A stretch of 64,000 bases of DNA from Achromobacter sp. AONIH1 (GTDB lineage Bacteria > Pseudomonadota > Gammaproteobacteria > Burkholderiales > Burkholderiaceae_B), in the NCBI RefSeq assembly GCF_002902905.1, contig NZ_CP026124.1:1364001-1428000 (forward strand), given 5' to 3'. The position numbers and the translations under genes are program-made. The notes beneath the pieces are model-generated. The model did no database searches. It saw only the letters and a list, made by a program, of their open reading frames with translations, and was not told where the DNA came from. Positions 8,751-20,552 of this stretch are shown one piece after another (the stretch's first letter is position 1; every line of letters starts with the position of its first letter).

Positions 8751-10289
8751 TCAGGGCGCCGGGGACGGCGGATTGGCCGCCAGGCCGGTCGCGGCGGTGG
8801 CGGCCGGCGCTTCCCGAGCGGCGTCATCGCGCGCCGCGACGGCGCCGCTTTCGACTTGCAGCAGCACGTAGCGCCGGCTGGCGTAGAGCGGCAGCAGCCG
8901 CCAGCCGGCCAGCGTGTCGCGCAAGGCCGGCAGGCGGTTCTTTTCGACCGCCAGGAAGAGGCGCGCGCCGGCCCCCGGCAGGGCCGGCGCCGCCGCCACG
9001 GCATCCATGGGAAGCTGGCCGGCCGCGCCTTGCGAATAGAAGCGCGCCGAGAACGGCCTGCTGCCCACGAAGACCAGCTGCTCGCCGGGCTGCATGCGCG
9101 CGAAGGCCTGGGCCACCAGCTGCTTTTCGGTCTTGTAGCGTTCGGGCTGCGCGAGCGACAGCGCGCCCAGTGTCAGCGCCGCGAGCGGGGTCAGCAGCAT
9201 CAGCGCCGCCGGCAACCGGGCGCGCCAGCCCTGCGTCGGCGCATGGTCCGCCATCCAGGCGCCCAGCGCCAGCGCCAGCGGCGGTAGCGAAGGCAGCACG
9301 TAGGTCCAGAGGATATTGCCGGACAGCGTGAAGAACGCGGGCGCGGCCAGGCCCCAGAGCAGCAGGTAGGCGCGCAGCGGATCGCGCGCCAGCGACGCCA
9401 GCCGGGTCCGCAGCGGCGCGTCCTGGCCGGGCCGCAGGAACAGCCACAGGCCCGCCAGTCCCCAGGGCATGGTCGCCAGCAGCCAGTCCAGCCAGATGCC
9501 GCCATAGGGCCGCTTGTGCGCGGTGCCGTACAGATCGCCTTGCCAGCCCGGGTCGACGAAGCGCAGGAAATGCTCGCCCACGATGAAGTACTGGAGGAAG
9601 CCGGGCGTGCGGATCTCGGCCATCACGTACCAGGGCAGGGCCAGCGCCAGCATCAGGATCGTGCCGCCGATCCAGGGCAGCGCGCGCCACTGCGCGCGTC
9701 CGGCGGGCAGCAGCGACCAGGGCAGCACGGCGGCCGCCACCAGCACCAGGGCCAACGGCCCCTTGGACAGCAGGCCGATCGCCAGACCCACGAAGAAGCC
9801 ATAGCGCCACCACGGGGGGCCGTCGCGTCGCGCCAGCAGGAAAGACGTCATCGACAGCGTCACGCCCAGCGCCAGGTAGGGATCGGTCAGCACCGCGCCG
9901 GCGCTGGCCAGCGGCAGCAGCATGGTGGCGAACACCAGTGCGGCCCAGCGCGCGGCGCTGACGCCGAACCGGCGGGCGGCGAAGGCATGGACCAGCGCCA
10001 GCACGCCCAGCATGGCGGCGAAGGCCGGCAGGCGCAGGCTGAACTCGGACAGACCCAGCAGCTTGATGGACAGCGCCGGCGCCCAGAACGCCAGCGGCGG
10101 CTTGCCCCAGAAGGGCACGCCCGGCTCGAACCAGGGCGTGACCCAGTCGCCGGTGACGGCCATCAGGCGGGCGATCTCGGCGTAGCGAGGTTCCGAGGTG
10201 TCGGCCAGCGGCATGACCGCCATGGCGAACAGCCGCGCCGCGAGGATGGCCGCCAGGCCCAGCAGCAGGGCCTTAGAAGTTGACCGCAT
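8751..10289 (-). CDS. ArnT-like family 39 glycosyltransferase (LgmB-like)
   Basis: A 512-residue polytopic membrane protein of the PMT/ArnT superfamily. It begins with a membrane segment followed by the catalytic first-loop motif DTSEPRYAEIARLM, in which the aspartate and glutamate are the expected key residues, and then FWGKPPLAFW. About ten or eleven helices follow, then a periplasmic domain of roughly 130 residues. Relatives take a sugar from undecaprenyl phosphate and attach it to lipid A: aminoarabinose for ArnT, glucosamine for Bordetella LgmB. Its start overlaps the end of the GT2 gene by 17 bases, so the two form one operon. The absence of other arn genes favours an LgmA/LgmB-type glucosamine system; this is inference. 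Confidence 0.8.
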   Translation of the reverse strand: MRSTSKALLLGLAAILAARLFAMAVMPLADTSEPRYAEIARLMAVTGDWVTPWFEPGVPFWGKPPLAFWAPALSIKLLGLSEFSLRLPAFAAMLGVLALVHAFAARRFGVSAARWAALVFATMLLPLASAGAVLTDPYLALGVTLSMTSFLLARRDGPPWWRYGFFVGLAIGLLSKGPLALVLVAAAVLPWSLLPAGRAQWRALPWIGGTILMLALALPWYVMAEIRTPGFLQYFIVGEHFLRFVDPGWQGDLYGTAHKRPYGGIWLDWLLATMPWGLAGLWLFLRPGQDAPLRTRLASLARDPLRAYLLLWGLAAPAFFTLSGNILWTYVLPSLPPLALALGAWMADHAPTQGWRARLPAALMLLTPLAALTLGALSLAQPERYKTEKQLVAQAFARMQPGEQLVFVGSRPFSARFYSQGAAGQLPMDAVAAAPALPGAGARLFLAVEKNRLPALRDTLAGWRLLPLYASRRYVLLQVESGAVAARDDAAREAPAATAATGLAANPPSPAP

Positions 10290-11394
10290 GCGGACCCTCT
10301 CCGGTCATGGCGGCGGATGCGGCGGCCTGGCGCGCCGGGCCGGCCGCGTCGTCGCGCGCGTATCCGGAGGCCGGGGCCGCCGCCGTGCCGGGTTCGGATC
10401 CGGGCAGGCGCAATGCCGCCGTGCGGCTGCGCTGCACGTCGCGCAGCAGGTAGACCGGCCGTTGCTTGGATTCCATATAGGTCTTGCCCACGTACTCGCC
10501 CAGCAGGCCGATGGTGATCAGCTGCACGCCGCTCAGGAAGGTGATGATGGCGATGAGCGAGGGATAGCCATGCACTTCCTCGCCCAGCAGCAAGGTCTTG
10601 ATCGTGATGACGATGCCGAACCCGACGCCGGCCAGCGCGGCGGCCACGCCCAGGCCGGTGGCCCAGCGCAGCGGCGCGGTGGAGAACGAGGTGATGCCCT
10701 CCATCGCCAGCCGCATCAGGCCCAGGTAGTTCCACTTGGTGGCGCCGGCGGCGCGCGGATCGCGGTCGTAGTCGAGGATGCGGGTGGGCAGGCCGATCCA
10801 CGCGTACATGCCCTTCATGTAGCGGCAGCGCTCGGGCAGCTGCAGCAGGGCCTGCACTGCCTTGCGGCTCATCAGCCGGAAGTCGCCGGTGTCGGCGGGA
10901 ATGTCGGCTTTGCTGAGCCGGTTCAGCAGCCGGTAGTAGGCATAGGCCGAGGCGCGCTTGAGCCAGCTCTCGCCGGCGCGGCTGCGGCGTCGCATGCAGA
11001 CCACGTCCGCGCCCTCGCGCCAGGCGCGCACCATGTCGGGGATCAGCTCGGGCGGATCCTGCAGGTCGGCGTCCAGGATCACGATGGCCGCGCCCACGGC
11101 GTGCTCGATGCCGGCGGTCATGGCGGCCTCCTTGCCGAAGTTGCGCGACAGGCGCAGCAGCTTCAGGCCGGGTTCCGTGCGGATCCGCGCGGCCAGGAAC
11201 TCGGCGCTGCCGTCGCGGCTGCCGTCGTCGACGAACACGATTTCGTAGGACTCGTTCAGGCCGTCGAGCACGCGCCTCAAGCGCTGCAGGCAGGCGGGCA
11301 GCACCTCGCGCTCGTTCAGGAAGGGCACGATGACCGAAAGCTGCACGGCGGGTCGGCGGGCGCGCGCGGCGGTGGGTGGAGGGGGAAGATGCAT
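10273..11394 (-). CDS. Family 2 glycosyltransferase, ArnC/GtrB/LgmA-like undecaprenyl-phosphate sugar transferase
   Basis: A 373-residue GT2 enzyme. The nucleotide-sugar domain starts at about residue 18 with LSVIVPFLNEREVLP, then EIVFVDDGSRDGS and the metal-binding ILDADLQDPPE. Two C-terminal membrane helices (around GVAAALAGVGFGIVITI and FLSGVQLITIGLLGEYVG) match the ArnC/GtrB/DPMS group that loads a sugar onto undecaprenyl phosphate. It would supply the lipid-linked donor used by the overlapping downstream ArnT-like protein. A C-terminal extension of about 60 residues is unusual and rich in alanine. A 14-base element shared with the czc promoter lies 73 bases before the start, so a metal-responsive regulator may control this operon. 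Confidence 0.85.
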   Translation of the reverse strand: MHLPPPPTAARARRPAVQLSVIVPFLNEREVLPACLQRLRRVLDGLNESYEIVFVDDGSRDGSAEFLAARIRTEPGLKLLRLSRNFGKEAAMTAGIEHAVGAAIVILDADLQDPPELIPDMVRAWREGADVVCMRRRSRAGESWLKRASAYAYYRLLNRLSKADIPADTGDFRLMSRKAVQALLQLPERCRYMKGMYAWIGLPTRILDYDRDPRAAGATKWNYLGLMRLAMEGITSFSTAPLRWATGLGVAAALAGVGFGIVITIKTLLLGEEVHGYPSLIAIITFLSGVQLITIGLLGEYVGKTYMESKQRPVYLLRDVQRSRTAALRLPGSEPGTAAAPASGYARDDAAGPARQAAASAAMTGEGPHAVNF

Positions 11395-11463
11395 GGAGAT
11401 AACCGATCGGGGAAGAATTCAGGCAATGTAGCGATCGAGCGCCGACGAATAGCCGACGGCCCG

Positions 11464-11480
11464 ATTACATTTCCGTAAGG
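11464..11480 (-). promoter_or_regulatory. Candidate response-regulator box before the glycosyltransferase operon
   Basis: ATTACATTTCCGTAAGG occurs here, 70-86 bases before the GT2 start. Its 14-base core ACATTTCCGTAAGG (11467-11480) is repeated exactly at 17598-17611 before the czcC gene. ATTAC and CGTAA are also spaced as in the core of the 30-base palindrome at 17670-17699. The exact repeat is seen directly; use by the nearby two-component regulator is inference. Confidence 0.45.
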
Positions 11481-11514
11481 CGCGGCGGACCCGGGTGGGC
11501 CGCCGCGCCTGGCC

Positions 11515-14691
<3,177 letters not shown>

Positions 14692-14707
14692 GTATTTAGC
14701 CCCTGCT

Positions 14708-16204
14708 TCAGTGACCGTGGTCGGCGCTGGCCTTGCCCAGCTCGGACTTCAGCACGAAGGCGTTGTCCGTCACGTAGCGCACGCCCGGGGCCAGGCCGGA
14801 CAGCACTTCCGCCTGGTCGCCCGCGGCCTTGCCCAGCTTGACCGGCTGCGCCAGGAAGCCGCCGGGCACTTCGATGAACACCGAGGGCTGGTCTTCCACC
14901 GTCTGCACCGCGTCGGCGGCGATCGCCACCGGCACGTCGCGCTGGCTGGTGACCACGTTGACCGAGACGAACAGGCCGGGCCGCCAGGCCATGTCGGGAT
15001 TCTCCAGCGTGACGCGCGCGGTAGCCGTGCGGGTCTGCTGCCCCAGCAGCGAGCCGATATAGGACACCTTGCCCATCGCGCTGCCCGTAAACGACGCCGA
15101 GCTGACGCGGGCGGCCTCGCCCACGCGCACGTCCTGCAGATCCTTGGCCGCGATCGAGAATTCCGCCCAGACGGTGCGCAGGTCGGATAGCGTGAAGATA
15201 TTGACGTTGTCGGCCAGCGCCTCGCCCAGCGTGATGTGCTTTTCGACGATCACGCCGTCGAACGGCGCGCGGATCTCCAGCCGGCTCAGGTCCTTCGCGC
15301 GCGGCGTGGCGCCCACGGCGGCCAGCTTCTGCTCGGCGTTCTGCACCGCGATCTGCGCTTCCTGCAAGGCGGTGCGTGCCTGCTGGTAATCCTGTTCGGC
15401 GGTGACCTGCTCGCGCCACAGCTTGAGCTCGCGCTGGTGAGTGGCGGCGGCCAGGTCGCGCCGCTTGACGGCGGCCAGCCATTCGCTGCGCAGGTCGGAC
15501 AGGGCCGTGCTGGACAGCGCGGCCAGCAGCTCGCCCTTCTTGACCATCTGGCCCAGCTCGACGGGGGCCTCCTGTGCGACGCCGGCCAGGCGCGGCACGA
15601 TGTGCGCGGTGCGGTCGGCGTTGAACTTGATTTCACCGGGGAACTGCGAGGTGGCTTCCAGCGCGGCGGGCGCGGCGACGGCGCTGCGGATGCCGGCCGC
15701 GGCAACCTGCTCGGCGGTGAGCGCGATCAGGCCTTCGTCCTTTTCCAGCGACGCCTTCAGCGGCTCGGCCTGGCCGGGCCAGTTCACCTCGGCTTCGATC
15801 TCGAAATAGTGCGGTTCGGCGATGTCCTGGGTGCTGACCAGCGCGCCATCGGATGGCTCAAGGCGCAGTTCTTCCACGACGCCATTCGGGCGCAGCACGC
15901 GGACGCGGGCCTTGATCTCGCCCGTCGCGACCGGCTTGGAGCCGGCGTAGGCCCACAGGCGCAGGCGTGAGGAACCGCCGGATTCGCTGACCAGCAGTTC
16001 GACGCCGTTGCCGCCGGCGCGGGTCAGGGCGCCGCCTTGCGGGCCCTTTTCGGTTGGCGCGTGGTCGGCGTGGCCGGCGGCGCCGGGCTTTTCGTCGGCG
16101 GCCGCGCCCGTGGCGGCCAGCAGGCTCGCGGCCGCCAGCAGCGCGACAGTCAGGGTCCGCGCGCGGGAGCGGCCAGGGGGAAAGCGCAGGATTTGCATGG
16201 TCAT
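14708..16204 (-). CDS. czcB: CzcB-type periplasmic adaptor of the metal efflux pump
   Basis: A 498-residue membrane-fusion protein linking the RND pump to the outer-membrane channel. A signal peptide is evident (basic start, then ALLAAASLLAATGAAAD). The mature N-terminus carries a histidine-rich patch, GHADHAP, and the C-terminus ends in DHGH, both suited to metal binding. An N-terminal beta domain of about 120 residues precedes the lipoyl and hairpin region; the hairpin spans about residues 235-300, and the barrel follows from about 310. This extended layout is typical of CzcB proteins. It sits 13 bases downstream of czcC and 16 upstream of czcA. A second ATG two codons in is an equally good start. 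Confidence 0.9.
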   Translation of the reverse strand: MTMQILRFPPGRSRARTLTVALLAAASLLAATGAAADEKPGAAGHADHAPTEKGPQGGALTRAGGNGVELLVSESGGSSRLRLWAYAGSKPVATGEIKARVRVLRPNGVVEELRLEPSDGALVSTQDIAEPHYFEIEAEVNWPGQAEPLKASLEKDEGLIALTAEQVAAAGIRSAVAAPAALEATSQFPGEIKFNADRTAHIVPRLAGVAQEAPVELGQMVKKGELLAALSSTALSDLRSEWLAAVKRRDLAAATHQRELKLWREQVTAEQDYQQARTALQEAQIAVQNAEQKLAAVGATPRAKDLSRLEIRAPFDGVIVEKHITLGEALADNVNIFTLSDLRTVWAEFSIAAKDLQDVRVGEAARVSSASFTGSAMGKVSYIGSLLGQQTRTATARVTLENPDMAWRPGLFVSVNVVTSQRDVPVAIAADAVQTVEDQPSVFIEVPGGFLAQPVKLGKAAGDQAEVLSGLAPGVRYVTDNAFVLKSELGKASADHGH

Positions 16205-16217
16205 GGCGTAATGAGAG

Positions 16218-17492
16218 TCAGCGTCCGATGAGGCGGTCGATATTGGCCCAGGCCTGGTAGGCGTTGGTCAGGGTGGACAGGTAGCCCAGTTCGGCCTGCG
16301 AGCGGGTGCGTTGGGCGTCCAGCACCTGCAGATAGCCGACCTTGCCGGCTTCGAAGCCCTTGAGCGCGCTGTCGTAAGCGCGGCGCGCGCTGGGCAGCAC
16401 CGTGGCGCGGTAGTCATTGGCCGCGCCCGCCGCCAGGTCGAACTGGGAGACCGATTGCAGCAGCTCGGCCGACAGCCGCGCCTCCAGGTCGCGGTACTGG
16501 TCGCGCGCCTTGTATGAGCGCATCGTGGCGGCATAGACATTGCCCTGATTGCGATCGAACAGCGGCAGCGGAATGCCCACGCCGAACTGGACCTTGTTGC
16601 GTTTCGCCTCATAGTCGCGGGCCACGCCGGTGCTCAGCGTGATGTCCGGGTAGCGCTTGCTTTTCTCGACTTCCAACCGTGCGGCGCCCAGGTCCACCGC
16701 CAGCTTTCCGGCCTGTAGTCGCGGTGACCGCGCCAACTCGGCGTTCAGCTCATCCAGCGTGCCGCGCGCCGGCAACTGGCCGATGTCGCCGCGCACGCTG
16801 GCGAACGCAGGCGTCGCTTCGCCCCACAGCACGGCCAGGCCGCGCCGGGCGACCTGCAGCGCGGCTTCGGCCGCGCGCGCGTCGATGCGGGCATTGGCCA
16901 GCTCCACGCGCGCCGCGTTGCTTTCCAGCGGCGGCGCCTTGCCGGCGGCCACGCGCTTGTCGGCCAGTTGCAGCGCCTTCTGGGCAATGCTTGCGTTCTC
17001 CTGCGCGACGCGCACGGTTTCCTGCGCGGTGGCCACGTCGAAGAAGGCCGCGATCACGGTCGAGCGCAGATCGGCGCGGGCCGCGCCCAGGTCGGTCTGC
17101 GCGATGTCGCGCGCCAGTCCGGCGGCCTTGACGCGCGCGCCGCGCTTGCCGCCGGTCTCGATCGGCATGCTGAGCGTGGTGGTGGTCGTGCGCGATGCCT
17201 TGCGCCGATCGTCCATGCTGACGTCGATGCTGGGATTGGGCAGCAGGCCCGCCTGCTGCAATTCGCCTTCGGTCGCGGCGGCTTCGTTGCGCGCTGCGGC
17301 CAGCAGGGGACTGCGTTCGAAGGCGATGGACAGGGCCTGTTCCAGCGTCAGCGGCGCGTTGGGCGCGGCTGGATCGCCGGAGGGCGCAATGGCGGTCGAA
17401 GGCGGCGCCAGGAACGAAGCGGGCGGCTGGCTCCAGGCCGGCGCGGCCAGCAGGGCGGCCGCCAGGGCCAGCGGTATCAGGGATGGGCGCAT
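16218..17492 (-). CDS. czcC: CzcC-type outer-membrane efflux channel (TolC family)
   Basis: A 424-residue TolC-family protein forming the outer-membrane exit duct of the efflux complex. ATG at 17492 gives a clean signal peptide (MRPSLIPLALAAALLAAPAWS), whereas the frame extends upstream without a signal sequence. Two repeats of long helices are visible, with LTLEQALSIAFERSPLL starting the first and LEVEKSKRYPDITLSTGVAR at the start of the second. It is the first gene of the czcCBA operon and is divergent from the DUF4148 gene at 17815. The intergenic region contains a perfect 30-base palindrome and repeated TTTCCGT motifs. Confidence 0.88.
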   Translation of the reverse strand: MRPSLIPLALAAALLAAPAWSQPPASFLAPPSTAIAPSGDPAAPNAPLTLEQALSIAFERSPLLAAARNEAAATEGELQQAGLLPNPSIDVSMDDRRKASRTTTTTLSMPIETGGKRGARVKAAGLARDIAQTDLGAARADLRSTVIAAFFDVATAQETVRVAQENASIAQKALQLADKRVAAGKAPPLESNAARVELANARIDARAAEAALQVARRGLAVLWGEATPAFASVRGDIGQLPARGTLDELNAELARSPRLQAGKLAVDLGAARLEVEKSKRYPDITLSTGVARDYEAKRNKVQFGVGIPLPLFDRNQGNVYAATMRSYKARDQYRDLEARLSAELLQSVSQFDLAAGAANDYRATVLPSARRAYDSALKGFEAGKVGYLQVLDAQRTRSQAELGYLSTLTNAYQAWANIDRLIGR

Positions 17493-17597
17493 GATTCTGT
17501 CAGGGGAAGGGAGTGGCGGGCCCGCGCAGCCGGGCTGGGATAGGCATCTGGCGGCACTGTATCGAACGCGCCTCGTCAGAACCTCGACAGAAAAATG

Positions 17598-17618
17598 ACA
17601 TTTCCGTAAGGTTTCCGT
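17598..17618 (-). promoter_or_regulatory. Direct-repeat box before czcCBA, shared with the glycosyltransferase promoter
   Basis: TTTCCGT occurs at 17601-17607 and again at 17612-17618, an 11-base period typical of OmpR-family response-regulator half-sites on one face of the helix. The core ACATTTCCGTAAGG at 17598-17611 is identical to 11467-11480. The box lies about 106 bases before the czcC start. The regulator encoded at 18383 is the obvious candidate, but binding is inferred. Confidence 0.5.
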
Positions 17619-17669
17619 CTCTGCCATGGGTCGGTGCGAAGCCAGGAAACACGCGGGTTTCGGGACAGT

Positions 17670-17699
17670 CGCGCCGATTACGAATTCGTAATCGGCGCG
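17670..17699. promoter_or_regulatory. Perfect 30-base palindrome between czcC and the DUF4148 gene
   Basis: The left arm CGCGCCGATTACGAA (17670-17684) is the exact reverse complement of the right arm at 17685-17699, with no spacer. Its centre ATTACGAATTCGTAAT has the ATTAC...CGTAA spacing seen in the box at 11464. Lying between two divergent starts, it cannot be a terminator for either gene and is best read as a dimer operator. The remaining sequence of 17493-17814 holds another CCGTAA at 17723-17728 and GTAAGGAG, the ribosome binding site of the gene at 17815. Confidence 0.55.
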
Positions 17700-17814
17700 T
17701 TGGCGAATTGACGCGATCAGATCCGTAAAGTTGTCGTCATCGCTTAACACGAAGCGTGTACCGGGCTGGCGCCTTCGCCGGTCCGTCAACGTCAACCGCC
17801 GTAAGGAGATCCTG

Positions 17815-18153
17815 ATGAAAACCCGTCACGCCGCCGCCCTGTCGCTCTGCGCCGCGCTCGCCCTGCCCTTCGCCGCCAGCGCCTCGAACGTCTGGCACCA
17901 GACCGATACCGAGATCGGCTACGCCATCGCGCCCGAACACGCAACCGGCGGCAAGAGCCGGGCCCAGGTGGACAGCGAGCTGGCCGCCGCCAAGGCCGAT
18001 CCGGGCAAGTGGTTCCTGGCCTATCGCAATCTGGGCACGCCGGGCTGGTACAAGCAAGGCACCGCGCTCACCCGCGACGAGGTACAGGCAGAGGTGCGCA
18101 ACATGAGCGCGCAAGAGCGCGCCCGCCTGAACAGCATCTACACCCCGGGCTGA
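17815..18153 (+). CDS. Small secreted DUF4148-like protein
   Basis: A 112-residue protein with a clear Sec signal peptide (MKTRHAAALSLCAALALPFA, cleavage near ASA-SN). The mature part contains GGKSRAQVDSELAAAKADPG, the kind of segment that defines DUF4148 in Burkholderiales, and a C-terminal TRDEVQAEVRNMSAQERARL. There are no cysteines in the mature chain. A strong TAAGGAG precedes ATG 17815. DUF4148 proteins have no known function but often sit beside metal-efflux or two-component genes. Here the gene is divergent from czcCBA and precedes the metal-type response regulator, so induction by metals is likely. A second such protein lies just after the sensor kinase at 20553. Confidence 0.7.
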   Translation: MKTRHAAALSLCAALALPFAASASNVWHQTDTEIGYAIAPEHATGGKSRAQVDSELAAAKADPGKWFLAYRNLGTPGWYKQGTALTRDEVQAEVRNMSAQERARLNSIYTPG

Positions 18154-18182
18154 GGGCGGCATCGCCCGTGCCCTGCCAATCC

Positions 18183-18207
18183 GCGCGGCCGCCCAAGGCG
18201 GCCGCGC
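18183..18207 (+). terminator. Strong GC hairpin after the first DUF4148 gene
   Basis: GCGCGGCCGCC (18183-18193) pairs perfectly with 18197-18207 around a CAA loop, 30 bases after the stop codon. No U-run follows, so it may be a Rho-type end or a partial barrier before the regulator genes. The rest of 18154-18382 shows nothing else I can support. Confidence 0.4.
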
Positions 18208-18382
18208 GCCTGCGGGCGGAGCGGCTTATGCCGTCCCGCCCTTTTCCGCTGAGTTCGCCCTGCCACGCATACCGGCGCGCCGTATCCGCGCCAGATCCGC
18301 AAGCGATAGAATGGCTGGGTCGTTTCCGGCCGGCGCAGCCTAGCGGCGGCGCCGCTCAGCCCTTTTTTCACCCACGGGCCCC

Positions 18383-19072
18383 ATGAAAGTACTGGTAATC
18401 GAAGACGAGAAGAAACTGGCCGAATACCTGCGCCTGGCGCTGACGGAACACAACTATGTGGTGGACGTCGCGATGGACGGGATCAGCGGCCTGCATCTGG
18501 CTCGCGAAAGCCAGTACGACCTCATCCTGCTCGATGTGATGCTGCCCGGCATGGACGGCTTCTCGGTGCTGCGCGAATTGCGCAAGAGCGACCGCGTGCC
18601 GGTGCTGATGCTGACGGCGCGCGACAAGATCGAGGACCGAGTCAAGGGGTTGCGCGACGGCGCCGACGACTATCTGGTCAAGCCCTTCGCCCTGTCGGAG
18701 CTGCTGGCGCGCGTGCTGGCGCTGGGCCGGCGCAGCGGCCAGAACCAGGCCGAGGTCGGCGGGCAGAACGTGCTGCGCGTGGGCGATCTGGAACTGGACC
18801 TGTTGCGCCGGCGCGCCTCGCGCGGCGGCGTCCGGCTGGACCTGACGGCCAAGGAATTCACGCTGCTGGCGCTGCTGATGCGCAAGCAGGGTGAGGTGCT
18901 GTCGAGGCTGGAGCTGGCCGAGCAGGTATGGGACATCAATTTCAACAGCAACACCAATGTGGTCGAGGTCGCGGTGCGACGCCTGCGCGGCAAGGTCGAC
19001 GACCCCTTTGACCAGAAGCTGCTGCACACGGTGCGCGGCATGGGCTACGTGCTGGAACTGCGGGAAGACTGA
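18383..19072 (+). CDS. OmpR-family heavy-metal response regulator (CzcR/CopR/IrlR-like)
   Basis: A 229-residue two-component response regulator. The receiver domain has the acidic pair in [12 protein letters not shown], the phosphorylated aspartate in [13 protein letters not shown] (about D51) and the conserved lysine in [12 protein letters not shown]. The OmpR-type DNA-binding domain fills the last 95 residues ([14 protein letters not shown], then [19 protein letters not shown]). The sequence is of the metal-responsive CzcR/CusR/IrlR kind. Its stop overlaps the sensor kinase start in TGATG, so the two are translated together. Proximity to czcCBA suggests that it drives the efflux operon, and shared boxes suggest the glycosyltransferase operon too. 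Confidence 0.92.
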   Translation: MKVLVIEDEKKLAEYLRLALTEHNYVVDVAMDGISGLHLARESQYDLILLDVMLPGMDGFSVLRELRKSDRVPVLMLTARDKIEDRVKGLRDGADDYLVKPFALSELLARVLALGRRSGQNQAEVGGQNVLRVGDLELDLLRRRASRGGVRLDLTAKEFTLLALLMRKQGEVLSRLELAEQVWDINFNSNTNVVEVAVRRLRGKVDDPFDQKLLHTVRGMGYVLELRED

Positions 19073-20415
19073 TGCAGCCGCGCTCCGGCTCCCTGCGCCG
19101 CTGGCTCTCGCGCTGGCTGGCGATGCTGACGTTCCTGGGGCTGGGCGGGGTATGCCTGGCGGTGTACTACGCCACCAACCTGAACCTGCAGACCCGCCAG
19201 GAAGCGCTGCTGCAACAGAAGATGGAAGTCATCCGCCACCTGGTCGACGAGAACGCCGCCACCGGCGATTCGACCACCCTGCGGCACAAGCTAAGCGATT
19301 TCTTCTATGGCCGCCCGGATTTTTCCCTGGTGCTGGAGATCGATGGCGCCAAGACCGCGTTCGGCGCAGACATCGCCGAGGATGAGGATCACGCGCACGA
19401 GCGGCGCATCATGTTCTCGCTGCCAGCGCCGGGCACACCGGGCGATGCCATGCACGCCGAGCTGGTGCTGGACATCACGTCCGACCTGCATCTGCGCGCC
19501 GCGCTGGCCTGGACCCTGATCGCCTGCGCCTTCGTGGGCGCGGCCGCGGTGTCGGGCATCGCGGCGCTGCTGGTGCGGCGCGCCATGGCCCCCGTGGACG
19601 AGCTGGGGCGGCAGGCGGCGCGGCTGGCGCCGGACCGCATCGGCGAACGGCTGGACGAAAGCGGACAGTCCGAGGAAATCCAGCCGCTGGTGCGGCAGTT
19701 CAATGCCGTGCTGCAGCGCCTGGAGCGGGCTTATGTGCAGATGGAGGGCTTCAACGCCGACGTGGCGCACGAGATGCGCACGCCGTTGGCCACGCTGATC
19801 GGCCAGACCGAGCTGGCGCTGAGCGGTCGCCGTTCCGAGGCGGTGCTGCGCGATGTCATGGGCTCCAACCTGGAAGAGCTGCAGCGGCTGTCCGGCATGG
19901 TCAACGACATGTTGTTCCTGTCACAGGCCGACCGTGGCGCGCAGGCGCGCGGCGTCTGGGTCGACCGGCTTTCCGAGGTGCTGGGCGAGGTGGCCGACTA
20001 CCACGAGGCCGAGGCGCAGGAGCGCGGGCTGACGCTGGCCGTGTCGGGCGAGGCCGCCGCCTGCATCGACCGCCCGCTGTTGCAGCGGGCGGTGTCAAAT
20101 CTGGTGTCGAACGCGGTGCGCTACGCGGATGCGGGAAGCACGATACGCATCCATGTTTCGCACGACGATGAGCACGCGCTGATCGCCGTCAGCAATGCGG
20201 GCGAACCGATAGCGAAGGAACACCTGCCCAGGCTGTTCCACCGCTTCTATCGCGGCGACGAAGCGCGCGGCTTCGACGCCAACCATCACGGGCTGGGACT
20301 GGCCATCGTCGCGGCCATCGCCCGCATGCACGGCGGCCGGCCCTTCGCGGCTTCCGAGGGCCGCGACATCACCATCGGCTTCTGCCTGTCGGCGCGCAAG
20401 ATTACCGAAAACTAA
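19072..20415 (+). CDS. Heavy-metal sensor histidine kinase
   Basis: A 447-residue inner-membrane sensor kinase. Helix 1 is at about residues 14-37 and helix 2 at about 145-167, flanking a periplasmic domain of some 105 residues that is rich in acidic residues and histidine (GADIAEDEDHAHERR), as expected for metal sensing. A HAMP domain follows, then the H-box FNADVAHEMRTPLATLIG with the phosphorylated histidine, and the ATPase domain with the N-box SNLVSNAVRYA and HHGLGLAIVAAIARMHGG. It is of the CusS/IrlS family type. It overlaps the regulator by one base. The metal sensed is not evident from sequence. Confidence 0.92.
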   Translation: MQPRSGSLRRWLSRWLAMLTFLGLGGVCLAVYYATNLNLQTRQEALLQQKMEVIRHLVDENAATGDSTTLRHKLSDFFYGRPDFSLVLEIDGAKTAFGADIAEDEDHAHERRIMFSLPAPGTPGDAMHAELVLDITSDLHLRAALAWTLIACAFVGAAAVSGIAALLVRRAMAPVDELGRQAARLAPDRIGERLDESGQSEEIQPLVRQFNAVLQRLERAYVQMEGFNADVAHEMRTPLATLIGQTELALSGRRSEAVLRDVMGSNLEELQRLSGMVNDMLFLSQADRGAQARGVWVDRLSEVLGEVADYHEAEAQERGLTLAVSGEAAACIDRPLLQRAVSNLVSNAVRYADAGSTIRIHVSHDDEHALIAVSNAGEPIAKEHLPRLFHRFYRGDEARGFDANHHGLGLAIVAAIARMHGGRPFAASEGRDITIGFCLSARKITEN

Positions 20416-20552
20416 TCCTGGCGTCGGGCTTCTGTCGCGGCCGCTTCCCTAGACTTTTCTCCATGCGCCCGGTGCGCGCCCGACAGGGCGATTCCGCTAC
20501 CCGGCATTCCGGCCGTCCCTCGCGGCGGCCTGTCACCCGTCATGGAGAAATC

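Noticed and set aside
6005..9004. Very long open frame antisense to the symporter and ureohydrolase
   Set aside because: It is a shadow of GC-rich codon usage: its translation is histidine/arginine/glutamine-rich low-complexity sequence, while the opposite strand encodes two proteins with complete family motifs.
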